DNA from: Treponema sp.
GTDB taxonomy: Bacteria > Spirochaetota > Spirochaetia > Treponematales > Treponemataceae
NCBI GenBank assembly: GCA_018385395.1
Contig: JAHBAD010000114.1
Coordinates: forward strand, 1 to 42,465
Direction: 5' to 3'
DNA: 42,465 bases
Position numbers and translations under genes: made by a program. Below the pieces are notes generated by a model, which worked only from the letters and a program-made list of their open reading frames with translations, had not been told where the DNA came from and searched no databases. This document shows, in pieces, positions 18,910-27,090 of the stretch. How positions within the stretch are numbered: position 1 is the first letter of the stretch; every line of letters begins with the position of its first letter.

Positions 18910-21900
18910 ATGTATCGTTTTTATATTGAAAGAAAGGAAGGTTTCCGCGTAGAAGCCAACCGTATTTATTCTGAAATCAATAGTTTTTTGGGAATTTCGG
19001 GCGTTACTGAAGTTCGTTATCTGAACCGCTACGACATTGAAAATGTAAGTGATGATGTGGCAAAAATTGCTGCAACACGTATTTTCAGTGAACCACAGAG
19101 CGACTTCTGTGCAGCAGAAGAACTGGATATGACCGGATATACTTCAATCATCTGGGAATATCTTCCAGGTCAGTACGATCAGCGTGCCGACAGTGCAGAA
19201 CAGTGTCTTCTTATTCTCCGTGCCGGTCTTGCCGGACAGGTTAAGGTTGGAACAGAAAAACCAATCGTACGCTGCGGAAAAATCGTTCTTCTTAAAGGTG
19301 ATGTAACCCCTGCTGATGTAGAGAAAATCCAGAAATATCTTATCAACCCTGTAGATTCACGTCTTACAACAGCTGATAAGCCTGCTACTCTTAAAATGAG
19401 TCTTGAAACACCGGGTGACATTCCTGTTGTAGAAGGATTCCTTTCCTGGGATGAAAGCAAACTTCATGATTACCGTGAAAAAATGGGTCTTGCCATGGAT
19501 GATGCTGATGTTAAATTCCTTCAGGATTATTTCAAGACAGAAAACCGTGATCCGACCGAAACAGAAATCCGCGTTCTCGATACATACTGGTCTGACCACT
19601 GTCGTCATACAACTTTCAACACAATCCTTGATGATATCAAAATCGATGAAGGCGAAATGACAGCTCCGGTCTTTGCTTCTCTTGAAGAATATAAAAAACT
19701 CCGTGATGAACTTTACGGAGAAAGAGCAAAGAAAGGCGCCGCAAACGAAAAGCCGCTTACTCTTATGGATATGGCTTGTATCGGTGCAAAATATCTTAAG
19801 AAAACAGGCCATCTTGATGACATTGAACTTTCAGAAGAAATCAACGCCTGTTCTATTTACATTGATGTAGATGTAGCTGATTACACAAACGGTGTAGATG
19901 CTCAGAACGGAAAGGAACCTGAACATAAAACAGAACGCTGGCTCCTTCAGTTTAAAAACGAAACACATAACCATCCAACTGAAATTGAACCATTTGGTGG
20001 TGCCGCAACATGTATCGGTGGTGCAATCCGTGACCCGCTTTCAGGACGTGCATGGGTTTACCAGTCACTGCGCGTAACCGGTGCTGCAGACCCGACAGTA
20101 CCTTTAAGCGCAACACGCGAAGGAAAGCTTCCACAGATGAAGCTTACACGTGAAGCTGCTGCAGGTTTCTCTTCTTACGGTAACCAGATTGGTCTTACAA
20201 CAGGTCAGGTTTGCGAAATGTATCATCCTGGCTTTGAAGCAAAACGCATGGAACTTGGGGCAGTTATTGCTGCCGTTCCAGCTGACTGCGTAAAACGCGA
20301 AACTCCTGATGCAGGCGACTGCGTAGTGCTTGTTGGCGGTGGTACAGGCCGTGACGGTATTGGTGGTGCTACAGGTTCTTCTAAAGCTCACACAGTAAAA
20401 TCAGTTACTACAGCTGCTGCCGAAGTTCAGAAAGGTAACGCTGTTGAAGAAAGAAAAATACAGCGTTTCTTCCGTAACCGTGATGTTGCAAACATGATCC
20501 GCCGCTGTAACGACTTTGGTGCAGGTGGTGTTTCAGTTGCTGTTGGTGAATTAGCCCCTGGTCTGGACATCAACCTGGATGCAGTTCCTAAAAAGTATGA
20601 AGGTCTTAACGGTACAGAAATTGCAATTTCTGAAAGCCAGGAACGTATGGCAATTGTTGTACGCGAAAAAGACGTTCAGCGCCTTATTGACTATGCACAT
20701 GCAGAAAACCTTGATGCAACACTGATTGCAAAAGTAACAGATACAAACCGCCTGGTTATGAAATGGCGCGGAAAGAAAATCGTTGATATTTCACGTGAAT
20801 TCATCGATACAAACGGTGCTTACAGAAACGCCGAAGCTCACATCACCTGTCCTTCAAAAAACGATTCTCCACTGGCTATGCCTCTGGATGCTACAGCAAA
20901 AGTTCTTTCTGAAGCATGCTGCTGTGATAACAATCCAGACCAGAAGTTCGCAAAGATTCAGGAAGCCTGGTATACAAATATGAAGCAGCTGGCTACATGT
21001 TCACAGCGCGGTCTTTCAGAACGCTTCGACGGTTCTATCGGTGCAAGTTCAGTTCTGTTCCCATTTGGTGGAAAATATCAGGCAACTCCAGAAAGCGGAT
21101 GTGCTGCAAAGATTCCAGTAAACTCACCTTGTGAAACAGAAACAACTTCTCTTATGACATTCGGATACGATCCACGTATAGCACAGTGGTCACCATATCA
21201 CGGAGCACAGACTTCAGTTCTGTACTCACTGGCCCGTATCATTGCTCTTGGCGGTAACCCTGAAACCTGTCGCCTTACTTTCCAGGAATATTTTGAAAGA
21301 ACATCTTCTAAAGAAGCCTGGGGTAAACCTGCTGCAGCACTTCTTGGTGCCCTTACAGCACAGACTCAGATGAAGACTGCCTCTATTGGTGGTAAAGACT
21401 CAATGTCGGGAACATTCGGTGACATTACAGTTCCACCAACACTGGTTTCATTTGCCGTAACAATTGAAAACTGTAAGAATATTAACGGTGGTTCATTTAA
21501 ATCTGCAGGAAACAAAGTTTACTTTGTTCCACAGGTTTATACTTCAGCCCTTACTCCAGACTTTGCTGACTTCACAAAGAAATCAGAAGCTCTGTACGAA
21601 CTGAACAAGGCAGGAAAGCTTTCTGCAATGTATCCTGTAGGAGCCGGTGGTATTGCTGACTCACTTACAAAAATGGCATTCGGAAACAGAATCGGTGTTC
21701 AGATGACTGACATGATCGGTAAACAGCTTAAAGCTTCTGAACCAGTTCATTCTGAAATCCTTGAATCAAAGGGACACACTTGTGGAAGCTGGATGCTCTT
21801 CTGTCCACTTTACGGTGCATTGATCGTTGAAGTAAAACCAGAAAATGCAGCAGCATTTGAAGCTGCAATGGCTGGAAGTCTTCTTATTGGTGAAACAATT

Positions 21901-22965
21901 TCTGAACCTGAAATCCGCTTCAAGAAAGCAGTTATCAACCTTTGTGAAGCAGAAAAAGAATGGGAAAGTGTACTTGCAAAAGTATTCCCACCAATTGTTG
22001 AAGGAAAAGACAAAGCAGAAAACGTTCCTGAACTTCCTGAATTTGCAAAGGGTGTTCATAAGTCCCTTTCTGATATTCGAAAGAACCCAACATTCAATAT
22101 CGATACAAAAGCAAAGCCTCGCGTAATTCTTCCAGTATTCCCAGGCACTAACTGTGAGCTTGATATGGAACGTGCCTTTAAGCTTGCCGGAGCTGATACA
22201 AAAGTTCTGGTTATCAGAAACAAAACAGCTGATATGCTTGAAGAATCTCTTAAAGACTTTGAATCTGAACTTAAAAAGGCAAATATCCTTGCACTTTCAG
22301 GTGGATTCTCTGCCGGTGATGAGCCTGACGGATCTGCAAAATTCATTGCAAACATCCTGAAAGAAGGACGTATTTCTAACGAAGTAATGAACCTGATCAA
22401 GAACCGTGACGGTCTTATTCTTGGTATCTGTAACGGATTCCAGGCTCTTATCAAAACAGGTCTTGTTCCTTACGGTGAAATCCGCGAAATGGATGACACT
22501 TGTCCAACTCTGACATACAACAACATTGGTCGTCATATTTCTCGTATCGCACGTACAAGAATCGTTTCTGCTGCAACTCCTTGGGCAATGAACCCTTCTG
22601 TAATCGATGAAAGAAATACTCTTGTAGCTATTTCTCACGGCGAAGGACGCATTGTTGTAAGCGAAGACATGGCAAAACAGCTCTTTGCTAACGGTCAGGT
22701 ATTCACACAGTACGTAAACGAAAAGGGTGTTCCTGTAATGACAGAACCTGATAACCCTAACGGATCAGCTTACGCTATCGAAGGTCTTCTTAGCCCTGAC
22801 GGACGCGTACTTGGAAAGATGGGACACAACGAACGTTCTGTAGGAACTGGCATAAACGGATGTTCAGATGCTCTGTTCAAGAACGTTGCATATGATCCAA
22901 TGACAAATACTTGCGACAACAGTAATATGAACCTGTTCCGTGCAGGTGTATGCTACTTTAAGTAA
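18910..22965 (+). CDS. purL: phosphoribosylformylglycinamidine synthase, single-chain form
   Basis: The 1351-aa enzyme converts FGAR, ATP and glutamine to FGAM in purine synthesis. It combines in one chain the PurS-like N-terminus, the two AIRS-related catalytic halves, and the C-terminal glutamine amidotransferase. Visible marks are TYWSDHCRHTTF (about 231-242), the ATP-binding FKNETHNHPTEIEPFGGAAT (about 352-371), GAGGVSVAVGELAPG, SIGGKDSMSGTF, and the amidotransferase PVFPGTNCELDMERAF and GICNGFQALIKTG with nucleophile Cys1174 and a later SHGEGR His-Glu. Length matches the long bacterial PurL type. The start at 18910 is chosen because the upstream in-frame ATG lies before the promoter-like TATAAT and adds 16 unrelated residues. 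It is a single gene with its own terminator. Confidence 0.97.
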   Translation: MYRFYIERKEGFRVEANRIYSEINSFLGISGVTEVRYLNRYDIENVSDDVAKIAATRIFSEPQSDFCAAEELDMTGYTSIIWEYLPGQYDQRADSAEQCLLILRAGLAGQVKVGTEKPIVRCGKIVLLKGDVTPADVEKIQKYLINPVDSRLTTADKPATLKMSLETPGDIPVVEGFLSWDESKLHDYREKMGLAMDDADVKFLQDYFKTENRDPTETEIRVLDTYWSDHCRHTTFNTILDDIKIDEGEMTAPVFASLEEYKKLRDELYGERAKKGAANEKPLTLMDMACIGAKYLKKTGHLDDIELSEEINACSIYIDVDVADYTNGVDAQNGKEPEHKTERWLLQFKNETHNHPTEIEPFGGAATCIGGAIRDPLSGRAWVYQSLRVTGAADPTVPLSATREGKLPQMKLTREAAAGFSSYGNQIGLTTGQVCEMYHPGFEAKRMELGAVIAAVPADCVKRETPDAGDCVVLVGGGTGRDGIGGATGSSKAHTVKSVTTAAAEVQKGNAVEERKIQRFFRNRDVANMIRRCNDFGAGGVSVAVGELAPGLDINLDAVPKKYEGLNGTEIAISESQERMAIVVREKDVQRLIDYAHAENLDATLIAKVTDTNRLVMKWRGKKIVDISREFIDTNGAYRNAEAHITCPSKNDSPLAMPLDATAKVLSEACCCDNNPDQKFAKIQEAWYTNMKQLATCSQRGLSERFDGSIGASSVLFPFGGKYQATPESGCAAKIPVNSPCETETTSLMTFGYDPRIAQWSPYHGAQTSVLYSLARIIALGGNPETCRLTFQEYFERTSSKEAWGKPAAALLGALTAQTQMKTASIGGKDSMSGTFGDITVPPTLVSFAVTIENCKNINGGSFKSAGNKVYFVPQVYTSALTPDFADFTKKSEALYELNKAGKLSAMYPVGAGGIADSLTKMAFGNRIGVQMTDMIGKQLKASEPVHSEILESKGHTCGSWMLFCPLYGALIVEVKPENAAAFEAAMAGSLLIGETISEPEIRFKKAVINLCEAEKEWESVLAKVFPPIVEGKDKAENVPELPEFAKGVHKSLSDIRKNPTFNIDTKAKPRVILPVFPGTNCELDMERAFKLAGADTKVLVIRNKTADMLEESLKDFESELKKANILALSGGFSAGDEPDGSAKFIANILKEGRISNEVMNLIKNRDGLILGICNGFQALIKTGLVPYGEIREMDDTCPTLTYNNIGRHISRIARTRIVSAATPWAMNPSVIDERNTLVAISHGEGRIVVSEDMAKQLFANGQVFTQYVNEKGVPVMTEPDNPNGSAYAIEGLLSPDGRVLGKMGHNERSVGTGINGCSDALFKNVAYDPMTNTCDNSNMNLFRAGVCYFK

Positions 22966-22987
22966 TATTCTCACAAGGTTAAAATAG

Positions 22988-23034
22988 AAACGGCTTCTGC
23001 AAGAGATTTTCTTTTCTGCGGAAGCCGTTTTTTT
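22988..23034 (+). terminator. terminator of purL
   Basis: AAACGGCTTC (22988-22997) pairs with GAAGCCGTTT (23021-23030), extended by TGC/GCG-type inner pairs, and followed by eight T. It lies between the convergent purL and FAD dehydrogenase genes; the minus-strand side has only a short T-run, so it mainly serves purL. Confidence 0.88.
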
Positions 23035-23040
23035 TATTTT

Positions 23041-24699
23041 TTAGATTTTTTTACAGATGTTTTCGCCGTCCATAGCGGAACTTACAATCCCCCCTGAATA
23101 ACCGCTTCCTTCACCGCAAGGGTAAAGCCCCTTGAGTCCAGCACATTCAAGGGTTTCAGAGTCGCGGAGAATACGAACCGGTGTACTTGTACGGGTTTCC
23201 ATGGCTATCATAAGGGCTTTGTCGCAAACAAAGCCTTTCATGCTTTTGTCAAAGTTTAAGAAGCCCTGGCGAAGTCTGTCTGCAATTTGAGATGGAATCC
23301 ACTGGTCCAGGCGGGAAGAAACGATTCCCGGTGTGTAGCTTGTTTTTGGAAAACCTTCGGAAGCTTTACGGGCAATAAAATCTTTCATCATCTGTGCAGG
23401 TGCTTTCTGCAGGTCTCCTTGTTCTTTTGCAAGTTTTTCAAGGTGGTCGCGGAAGTAAAGGCCTGCAAGGGCAGGACAGCCTTCTTTTTTTGCACGGTCA
23501 ATAAATACAGGCGGAATATCTTCAGACCTTGTTTCGACAACGATGGCAGCATTGGACCAGAGACTGTTACGGTTTTTATTGCTCATACCGTTTACAACGA
23601 TTTCATCAGGACCGGTCTGGCTTGGAACAACGAATCCGCCCGGGCACATGCAGAAACTGTAAACCCCGCGTTCCTGAACCTGTGTGGTAAGGCGATATTC
23701 TGCAGCACCAAGATTGCCGGCTTTTGAAGTACCGGCTTTTCCGTGATACTGGATGGCGTCGATAATTTCCCGCGGGTGTTCAACGCGAACACCTACAGCA
23801 AAGGTTTTTGCTTCAAGAGAGGAAGGGCTGCATTTTGCAATCATTTTGTAAATGTCAGAAGCGCTGTGTCCTGTAGCAAGGACAACTGCGTCGCCGGTAA
23901 AAGTTTTTTCTTCGCCTGATTTTAAGTCCACTGCGCGAACGCCTGTGACTTTGTGGTGAGATCCTGAAATAAGTTCAGGATGACTTACCATTTGTTCAGG
24001 GGGAGTGGTGGCGTCGGAACAAATTAAGTCAGTGACTTTTGTATTAAAGTAAAACTCGCCGCCCAGTTCGATTATTTTATTCCTCATGTTTGTAATAATC
24101 TGTGGAAGAGCGTCAGTTCCGATATGAGGATGTGCATCTGTAAGGATTTTAGGATCGGCACCGAAGTTTACGAAAATCTTAAGGATTCTTGCAATGTTTC
24201 CGCGCTTGTTACTGCGTGTATAAAGTTTTCCGTCAGAGAAAGTTCCGGCACCGCCTTCGCCGAAACAGTAGTTTGAGTTTTCATCAACTGTCTGCTTTGT
24301 GGAAATAGCAGCAATAGAACGTTTTCTGTCTGTGGCAGCTTCTCCGCGTTCAATGATCACCGGTTTGATGCCTTTTTCAAGAAGTGTAAGTGCTCCAAAA
24401 AGCCCTGCGGGACCTGACCCTACAATAATGACTGTTTTATGTCCGTCTGCGTGCTTCCAGACAGGCAGTTTGTCTTCATTTTTTTCTGATATATCTTCTT
24501 TAATAAAAACGTTATACTTTATATGAAGTTTTAAGCCCCCGTGGCGGGCATCAACGGATTTTTTTTCCTGAACGTACTTTACGTCTTCTTTCTGGAAGTC
24601 GATATGCTTTGCGTTTAATTCACGGAAAATCAGCTTTTTGATTAAATCCTGATTGTTTTCCTGTTCGGGCTTTAAGGTTATTGAAACAAATGTCTTCAT
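23041..24699 (-). CDS. FAD-dependent dehydrogenase of the uncharacterised COG2509 type
   Basis: The 552-aa flavoprotein has an N-terminal extension of about 90 residues, then the dinucleotide-binding motif VIIVGSGPAGLFGALTLLEKG (about 91-111) with the acidic end of strand 2 in VIIERG. The family block YCFGEGGAGTFSDGKLYTRSNKRG follows at about 140-165, then GDAVVLATGHSASDIY, and a C-terminal FAD-contact segment GLKGLYPCGEGSGYSGGIVSSAMDG. Such proteins are widespread but without a known substrate. A palindromic repeat is inserted in frame at residues about 232-250 (VSHPELISGSHH) in a loop between two strands. No Shine-Dalgarno is seen; TATACT lies 10 nt before the ATG. It is a single gene divergent from the efflux operon. 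Confidence 0.88.
   Translation of the reverse strand: MKTFVSITLKPEQENNQDLIKKLIFRELNAKHIDFQKEDVKYVQEKKSVDARHGGLKLHIKYNVFIKEDISEKNEDKLPVWKHADGHKTVIIVGSGPAGLFGALTLLEKGIKPVIIERGEAATDRKRSIAAISTKQTVDENSNYCFGEGGAGTFSDGKLYTRSNKRGNIARILKIFVNFGADPKILTDAHPHIGTDALPQIITNMRNKIIELGGEFYFNTKVTDLICSDATTPPEQMVSHPELISGSHHKVTGVRAVDLKSGEEKTFTGDAVVLATGHSASDIYKMIAKCSPSSLEAKTFAVGVRVEHPREIIDAIQYHGKAGTSKAGNLGAAEYRLTTQVQERGVYSFCMCPGGFVVPSQTGPDEIVVNGMSNKNRNSLWSNAAIVVETRSEDIPPVFIDRAKKEGCPALAGLYFRDHLEKLAKEQGDLQKAPAQMMKDFIARKASEGFPKTSYTPGIVSSRLDQWIPSQIADRLRQGFLNFDKSMKGFVCDKALMIAMETRTSTPVRILRDSETLECAGLKGLYPCGEGSGYSGGIVSSAMDGENICKKI
23961..23981. repeat. in-frame palindrome inside FAD dehydrogenase gene
   Basis: ATCCTGAA (23961-23968), loop ATAAG, TTCAGGAT (23974-23981) form a perfect 8-bp stem. 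With flanking GAG and GAC it is the widely dispersed bacterial palindrome of the GATCCTGAA...TTCAGGATGAC type. The frame stays open across it, encoding SHPELISGS. A related CCCCTGAAC fragment lies nearby at about 23992-24003. Confidence 0.7.
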
Positions 24700-24709
24700 A
24701 ATAGAAGAG

Positions 24710-24715
24710 AGTATA
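24710..24715 (-). promoter_or_regulatory. -10 box 10 nt before FAD dehydrogenase ATG
   Basis: On the minus strand TATACT ends 10 nt before the ATG at 24699. Transcription would start within a few bases of the codon. No ribosome site is visible. Confidence 0.45.
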
Positions 24716-24746
24716 ACATTTTTTTAGTTTTTATAACTGTAATTTT

Positions 24747-24775
24747 TTGAACAATATTTTGTTAATTCTTATTAT
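24747..24775 (+). promoter_or_regulatory. promoter of the RND efflux operon
   Basis: TTGAAC (24747-24752), exact 17-nt spacer, TATTAT (24770-24775). The ATG at 24788 is only 12 nt from the -10, so the leader would be about 5 nt, too short for a ribosome site. Confidence 0.65.
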
Positions 24776-24787
24776 AGGTATTTAACA

Positions 24788-26068
24788 ATGAAGAAGCTTT
24801 TATCGATTTTGGTTTTATCGGTTCTTGCGACAGGTCTTTTTGCCGAAGAACTGACAGTTACAGTAGAACAGGCTGTTGAACTTGCCATGCAGAATAATAT
24901 TCAGGTTCATCAGGCTGAAAGAACACTTGCTCAAGCAGAACGTTCAAACAGAAATTCATGGAACTCGGCAAGTCCGAGTATAAGTGCCAGCACTTCTCTG
25001 CAGATTCCTCTTATGGAAAATGCAATGACAAAGTCAAAAGATATGTCCGTATCTGTTAGCGGAAGTGCAAGCCTTCGTCTTACACCGTCTCTTTATACAT
25101 CAATCCGTTCTGCAAAACTTCAGCTGGAACAGGGCGAAATCACTTATGAAGATGCTCTTCGTTCTGTAGAGCTTAATGTTAGAAAGATTTTTTACAGCCT
25201 GCTTCTTTCTGAGCAGACAATTGAAACTCAGAAACGCAGTATGGAAGCTGCAAAACGACAGTACGAAACAAACCTTGCAAAGTATAATCGCGGTCAGCTT
25301 TCGGAACTGGATCTGTTTACAAGCCAGGTAAACTACGAATCAAAAATGCCTGCTGTTGAAAGCCAGGAAAATCAGCTTGTAAACAGTATGGAAAGTTTCA
25401 AGCAGCTTTTGGGTGTAAATCGGGATGTTAAACTGAATCTTAAGGGAAGTCTTGAAGGATTCTCAAATTTTGATGAAGAGAAAGTTCAGGTTAATCTTTC
25501 TGAAATTTCAGCAATCAAAAAACTTGAAAAACAGATTGAATCAGCAGAGAACCAGCTTCTGGCAACAAGATTCGGGGCATACGGTCCTACTTTAAGTGCA
25601 AGTTACAGCATAGGTGCCGGGCAGACTTTGAAAGAAGGTCAGGAATTCAAGATGACAAATCATGCTGTTACACTTGGTGTTGCAATTCCTTTGGACGGAT
25701 ATCTTCCATGGTCTAACGGCGCTATGAGCATTGCAAATCAGAAAGACAGTCTTGCTTCACTTAAGGAAAACCTTGAAGCTCAGAAAAGAACAACACAACT
25801 TTCTATAGAAAACAGTCTTCGTACAATCCGTCAGGCAAAAAGCCAGTTGAAAAGTCTTGAAGCAACGGCAAATCTTGCACAGAAAACTTATGACCTTACA
25901 CAGATTGTATATAATCAGGGTTCCAGAGATTTAAACTCGCTTCGTAATGCAGAAGACAGTTTGATTTCTTCAAAGACTCAGCTTCAGAGTCAGAATTACA
26001 CACTGGTAAATGCAATTCTTGAACTTGAAAATACATTGGGCGTTCCTTTCGGCTCATTAACTAAATAG
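24788..26068 (+). CDS. TolC-family outer-membrane efflux protein
   Basis: The 426-aa protein has a signal peptide (MKKLLSILVLSVLATGLFA) followed by two related halves of long amphipathic helices rich in Gln, Glu and Ala (for example VEQAVELAMQNNIQVHQAERTLAQAERS near 25-52, and SLRTIRQAKSQLKSLEATANLAQKTYDLTQIVYNQGS near 345-385), the pattern of TolC/OMF channels. Three such chains form an outer-membrane barrel and periplasmic tunnel. It opens a four-gene operon with the matching adaptor and inner-membrane pump, so it should provide the exit duct for that pump. Length is normal for the family. The start is fixed by the signal peptide. Confidence 0.92.
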   Translation: MKKLLSILVLSVLATGLFAEELTVTVEQAVELAMQNNIQVHQAERTLAQAERSNRNSWNSASPSISASTSLQIPLMENAMTKSKDMSVSVSGSASLRLTPSLYTSIRSAKLQLEQGEITYEDALRSVELNVRKIFYSLLLSEQTIETQKRSMEAAKRQYETNLAKYNRGQLSELDLFTSQVNYESKMPAVESQENQLVNSMESFKQLLGVNRDVKLNLKGSLEGFSNFDEEKVQVNLSEISAIKKLEKQIESAENQLLATRFGAYGPTLSASYSIGAGQTLKEGQEFKMTNHAVTLGVAIPLDGYLPWSNGAMSIANQKDSLASLKENLEAQKRTTQLSIENSLRTIRQAKSQLKSLEATANLAQKTYDLTQIVYNQGSRDLNSLRNAEDSLISSKTQLQSQNYTLVNAILELENTLGVPFGSLTK

Positions 26069-26091
26069 AAAACAAAGAAGAGGAATATAAA

Positions 26092-27090
26092 ATGAAAAAA
26101 AGTATTAAGACTTTAGTAATTGTTCTGGTTATGCTGGTTCTCACAGCAGGAATCGTTTTCTTTTTAATGAATGGAAAAAATAAGAAAAAAGGCGGCTTTG
26201 GCGGAGGCTGGGCTGGCTTTGGCGGAGGTCAGACTTATTCCGTAAAAACATATGATGCAGAAAAATCTGTTCTTCATGATTATGTTATGACAAACGGTGA
26301 AGTTGAATGTAAGAACTCGGCTCAGGTTTTCCCTTCAATCGGCGGTAAGGTTGTTGAAGTAAAGGTTTCCCTTGGTTCAAAAGTTTCAAAAGGTGATGTG
26401 ATTGCAAAAATTGACCCTTCAACAGCAGGAAGCTATTATACTTTGTCTTCTGTAACAGCACCTATTTCGGGAAGTATTCTTCAGGCTCCAAGCAAAGTTG
26501 GTAACCAGGTTGCAGCAAATACTGTTATCACAACAATCGGTGATATTGAAAATCTTCAGTGTACAGCAAAAATCCCTGAACGCTTTGTTGCCGCTTTAAA
26601 GCCTGGACTTAAGGCTGAAGTAACTTTGGAAGCTTATCCGGAAGTTGTGTTCAAGGCTACTGTAAGAGATGTTTCTCCGGTTTTGGATTCTGCAACCCGT
26701 ACAAAATCAGTTGTGCTTGATTTTGATAAAATCGATGAAAGAATTAATGCAGGTATGTTTGCCCGCGTAAAACTTTATACAGTAGATCATACCGGGGAAC
26801 TTGTTGTTCCAGAAAAAGCTATTGTTACAAACAATGATGATAAATACATCTTTACAGTAAATGATGATGAAACAGTTACAAAAAATATGGTTACTGTTGG
26901 AAAATCAGTTGACGGTATGGTTCAGGTTCTTACAGGAATTAAAGCCGGAGATAAAGTTGTAAACGAAGGTATGCTTCAGCTTTACGACGGAGCAAAAATC
27001 CGTGATATTACAAATGGTATGCCTGCAGCTGATGAAAAGCCTGCTATGGGAGAAGGGAAGGGTGACTTTCCTGGAAACGGAGGCAAATAA
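26092..27090 (+). CDS. RND efflux periplasmic adaptor (membrane fusion protein)
   Basis: The 332-aa protein has an N-terminal membrane anchor (about residues 7-26), then an unusual glycine-rich stretch (GGFGGGWAGFGGG), and the barrel-sandwich/lipoyl and beta-barrel domains of HlyD/AcrA-type adaptors: GEVECKNSAQVFPSIGGKVVEVKVSLGSKVSKGDVIAKID, then SSVTAPISGSILQ, and GVKAGDKVV-like GIKAGDKVVNEG near the end. The helical hairpin between the lipoyl halves is almost absent, as in shorter adaptors. A good ribosome site (AAGAGGAAT) lies upstream, and the stop overlaps the pump start (TAATG). It joins the TolC channel to the RND pump. Confidence 0.93.
   Translation: MKKSIKTLVIVLVMLVLTAGIVFFLMNGKNKKKGGFGGGWAGFGGGQTYSVKTYDAEKSVLHDYVMTNGEVECKNSAQVFPSIGGKVVEVKVSLGSKVSKGDVIAKIDPSTAGSYYTLSSVTAPISGSILQAPSKVGNQVAANTVITTIGDIENLQCTAKIPERFVAALKPGLKAEVTLEAYPEVVFKATVRDVSPVLDSATRTKSVVLDFDKIDERINAGMFARVKLYTVDHTGELVVPEKAIVTNNDDKYIFTVNDDETVTKNMVTVGKSVDGMVQVLTGIKAGDKVVNEGMLQLYDGAKIRDITNGMPAADEKPAMGEGKGDFPGNGGK

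Noticed and set aside
19357-19812. Minus-strand 151-codon ORF
   Set aside because: Antisense shadow of purL, with no independent support.
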